Assembly: GCF_018100925.1 (NCBI RefSeq) | Contig: NZ_JAGJEH010000007.1 | Coordinates: 372,001-436,000 of the forward strand | Direction: 5' to 3' | Length of the DNA: 64,000 nt | From: Pseudoalteromonas luteoviolacea | GTDB taxonomy: Bacteria; Pseudomonadota; Gammaproteobacteria; Enterobacterales; Alteromonadaceae | Shown here: positions 63,250 to 64,000 of the stretch, piece by piece | How positions within the stretch are numbered: position 1 is the first letter of the stretch | Layout: every line of letters starts with the position of its first letter | Position numbers and translations under genes: made by a program | The notes under the pieces: model-generated | Seen by the model: the letters and a program-made list of their open reading frames with translations, nothing else | Told to the model about the DNA's origin: nothing | Database searches by the model: none

Positions 63250-64000
63250 TTACTCTAAATTTTCTAGATATATACGCTCAATTAGGTAGCTATAGTCTTT
63301 TTTTCTGACATCCTCATTTTTAGAGCTAAAATTATTTAGGCTACCTATTTTTGTTTCCTTTTGTGGATTTAATAGAATAAATGGCAGCGCTCCACTGACG
63401 TGATATCTATTTTTGGCTGTAAATCTAACGTTAACTTCTGGTGTAACACGAGTAGGCCTTTTTATCCTTAATTTAGTTTTTTCTCCTAAACTAGACAATC
63501 TAACTTTTTCTAATTCAACGATTTGCTGCCAGCTTTGTTGATCTATAACTCTAGGGTTGGAGTAACCTGATGATTTATTGAGCATTTCTAATGCAACTTT
63601 TTTTGACAGCGTGGTGGTAGAATGTTTTTTCATCCATGTAAATCTAACCGAATAGGGTATAGCATCTTCAAAGTGTATTTTTCTATAAGCTGCTAATGTA
63701 ATTAAATTCGGTATTGCATTATGTACAGCTTCGAACCTGGCATCATTATTATTAATTTCAAGTACGGTATTTTTAAACTGTTCCTTAGATTTGTTTACTT
63801 CAATAAGCCTAGACTTAATTTTTCCATCTATATCATCGATAGCAATTAAACCTGGATGACGAGTTAGTATTTTACTACTCTTTTTTTGACCAACAAAAAC
63901 ATCTGTAAATCCACTTAAACATTTCTCGAATGCTTCGTTACCCAATATTTTAGTAACTTGAATCTCTTCAGGTGCTTTTTTTTCGTCTTCGGATTTGATT
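63250..64000 (-). CDS. tus: Tus-like DNA replication terminus-binding protein (5' end beyond window)
   Basis: The reading frame is open to the right edge, so the N-terminus is missing; 249 codons are present. Colinear matches to E. coli Tus are easy to see: KILGNEAF (Tus HLGNDA), HPGLIAID (LPGVLCYQ), RFEAVHNAIPNLITLAAYR (RFEWVHRHLPGLITLNAYR), RFTWMKKHSTT (RFGWANKHIIK), LGEKTKLRIKRPTRVTPEVNVRF ([23 protein letters not shown]). Tus binds Ter sites and blocks forks in one direction. Finding it beside an origin rather than opposite to it is unusual for chromosomes but known for plasmids such as R6K and R1 relatives. Confidence 0.85.
   Translation of the reverse strand, partial: IKSEDEKKAPEEIQVTKILGNEAFEKCLSGFTDVFVGQKKSSKILTRHPGLIAIDDIDGKIKSRLIEVNKSKEQFKNTVLEINNNDARFEAVHNAIPNLITLAAYRKIHFEDAIPYSVRFTWMKKHSTTTLSKKVALEMLNKSSGYSNPRVIDQQSWQQIVELEKVRLSSLGEKTKLRIKRPTRVTPEVNVRFTAKNRYHVSGALPFILLNPQKETKIGSLNNFSSKNEDVRKKDYSYLIERIYLENLE

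Overview
The window reads as a marine gammaproteobacterium of the Pseudoalteromonas type, and most likely as part of its second replicon (chromid). The protein families fit that group (TorF-like porin, DUF3019/MipA operon, many LysR regulators, glyoxylate shunt, secreted polysaccharide-active protein). The last 5 kb hold a plasmid-style replication and partition unit: ParB, P1-type ParA, an AT-rich iteron region with DnaA boxes, a winged-helix Rep initiator, and a Tus-like replication terminator protein cut by the window edge. The genus is an inference from gene content; no 16S or database search was possible.

Layout. 1-5 kb (minus strand): sbcD-sbcC DNA-end processing nuclease, followed by the start of a probable methyltransferase. 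5-8 kb: small membrane and secreted proteins and a lipoprotein metallophosphoesterase. 8-15 kb: an RNA-repair locus. Divergent rtcR (sigma-54 activator with CARF sensor) faces a sigma-54 promoter whose long leader carries tRNA-like elements, followed by a slipin/SPFH protein with an internal duplication, rtcB, rtcA and an RlaP-type nucleotidyltransferase. 15-31 kb: mostly ordinary genes (RraB-like, GNAT, NDH-2-like flavoprotein, LysR and MerR regulators, class IV aminotransferase, a soluble multi-PAS chemoreceptor, DoxX-like protein, S41 peptidase, HAD phosphatase, YebC-like protein, TorF-like porin). 32-33 kb: heat-shock-type Hsp20 gene with a probable sigma-32 promoter and a Shine-Dalgarno-sequestering hairpin. 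33.6-37.3 kb: a large STAND-type NTPase with an N-terminal nuclease-like domain and C-terminal S1-like domains, a likely anti-phage defence gene. 37-42 kb: ankyrin/LprI exported protein, a small membrane protein, and a secreted beta-helix plus LamG protein preceded by a c-di-GMP-I riboswitch. 42-46 kb: mipA-DUF3019-response regulator-histidine kinase operon. 46-50 kb: divergent glcB and aceA (complete glyoxylate bypass). 50-59 kb: TPR histidine kinase, RmuC, a response regulator translationally coupled to a small gene, and a large SWIM/SNF2 helicase. 59-64 kb: the replication/partition region.

The three places most worth a second look are: (i) the tRNA-like leader of the RNA-repair operon, where the repair mRNA appears to carry mimics of its own substrate; (ii) the 1194-residue nuclease-STAND-repeat-S1 protein; (iii) a Tus homologue and a candidate Ter site beside the iteron origin, which suggests a fork barrier at the origin of a unidirectionally replicating chromid. 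A 17-bp palindrome occurring upstream of both the mipA operon and the TPR kinase suggests a shared response-regulator regulon.
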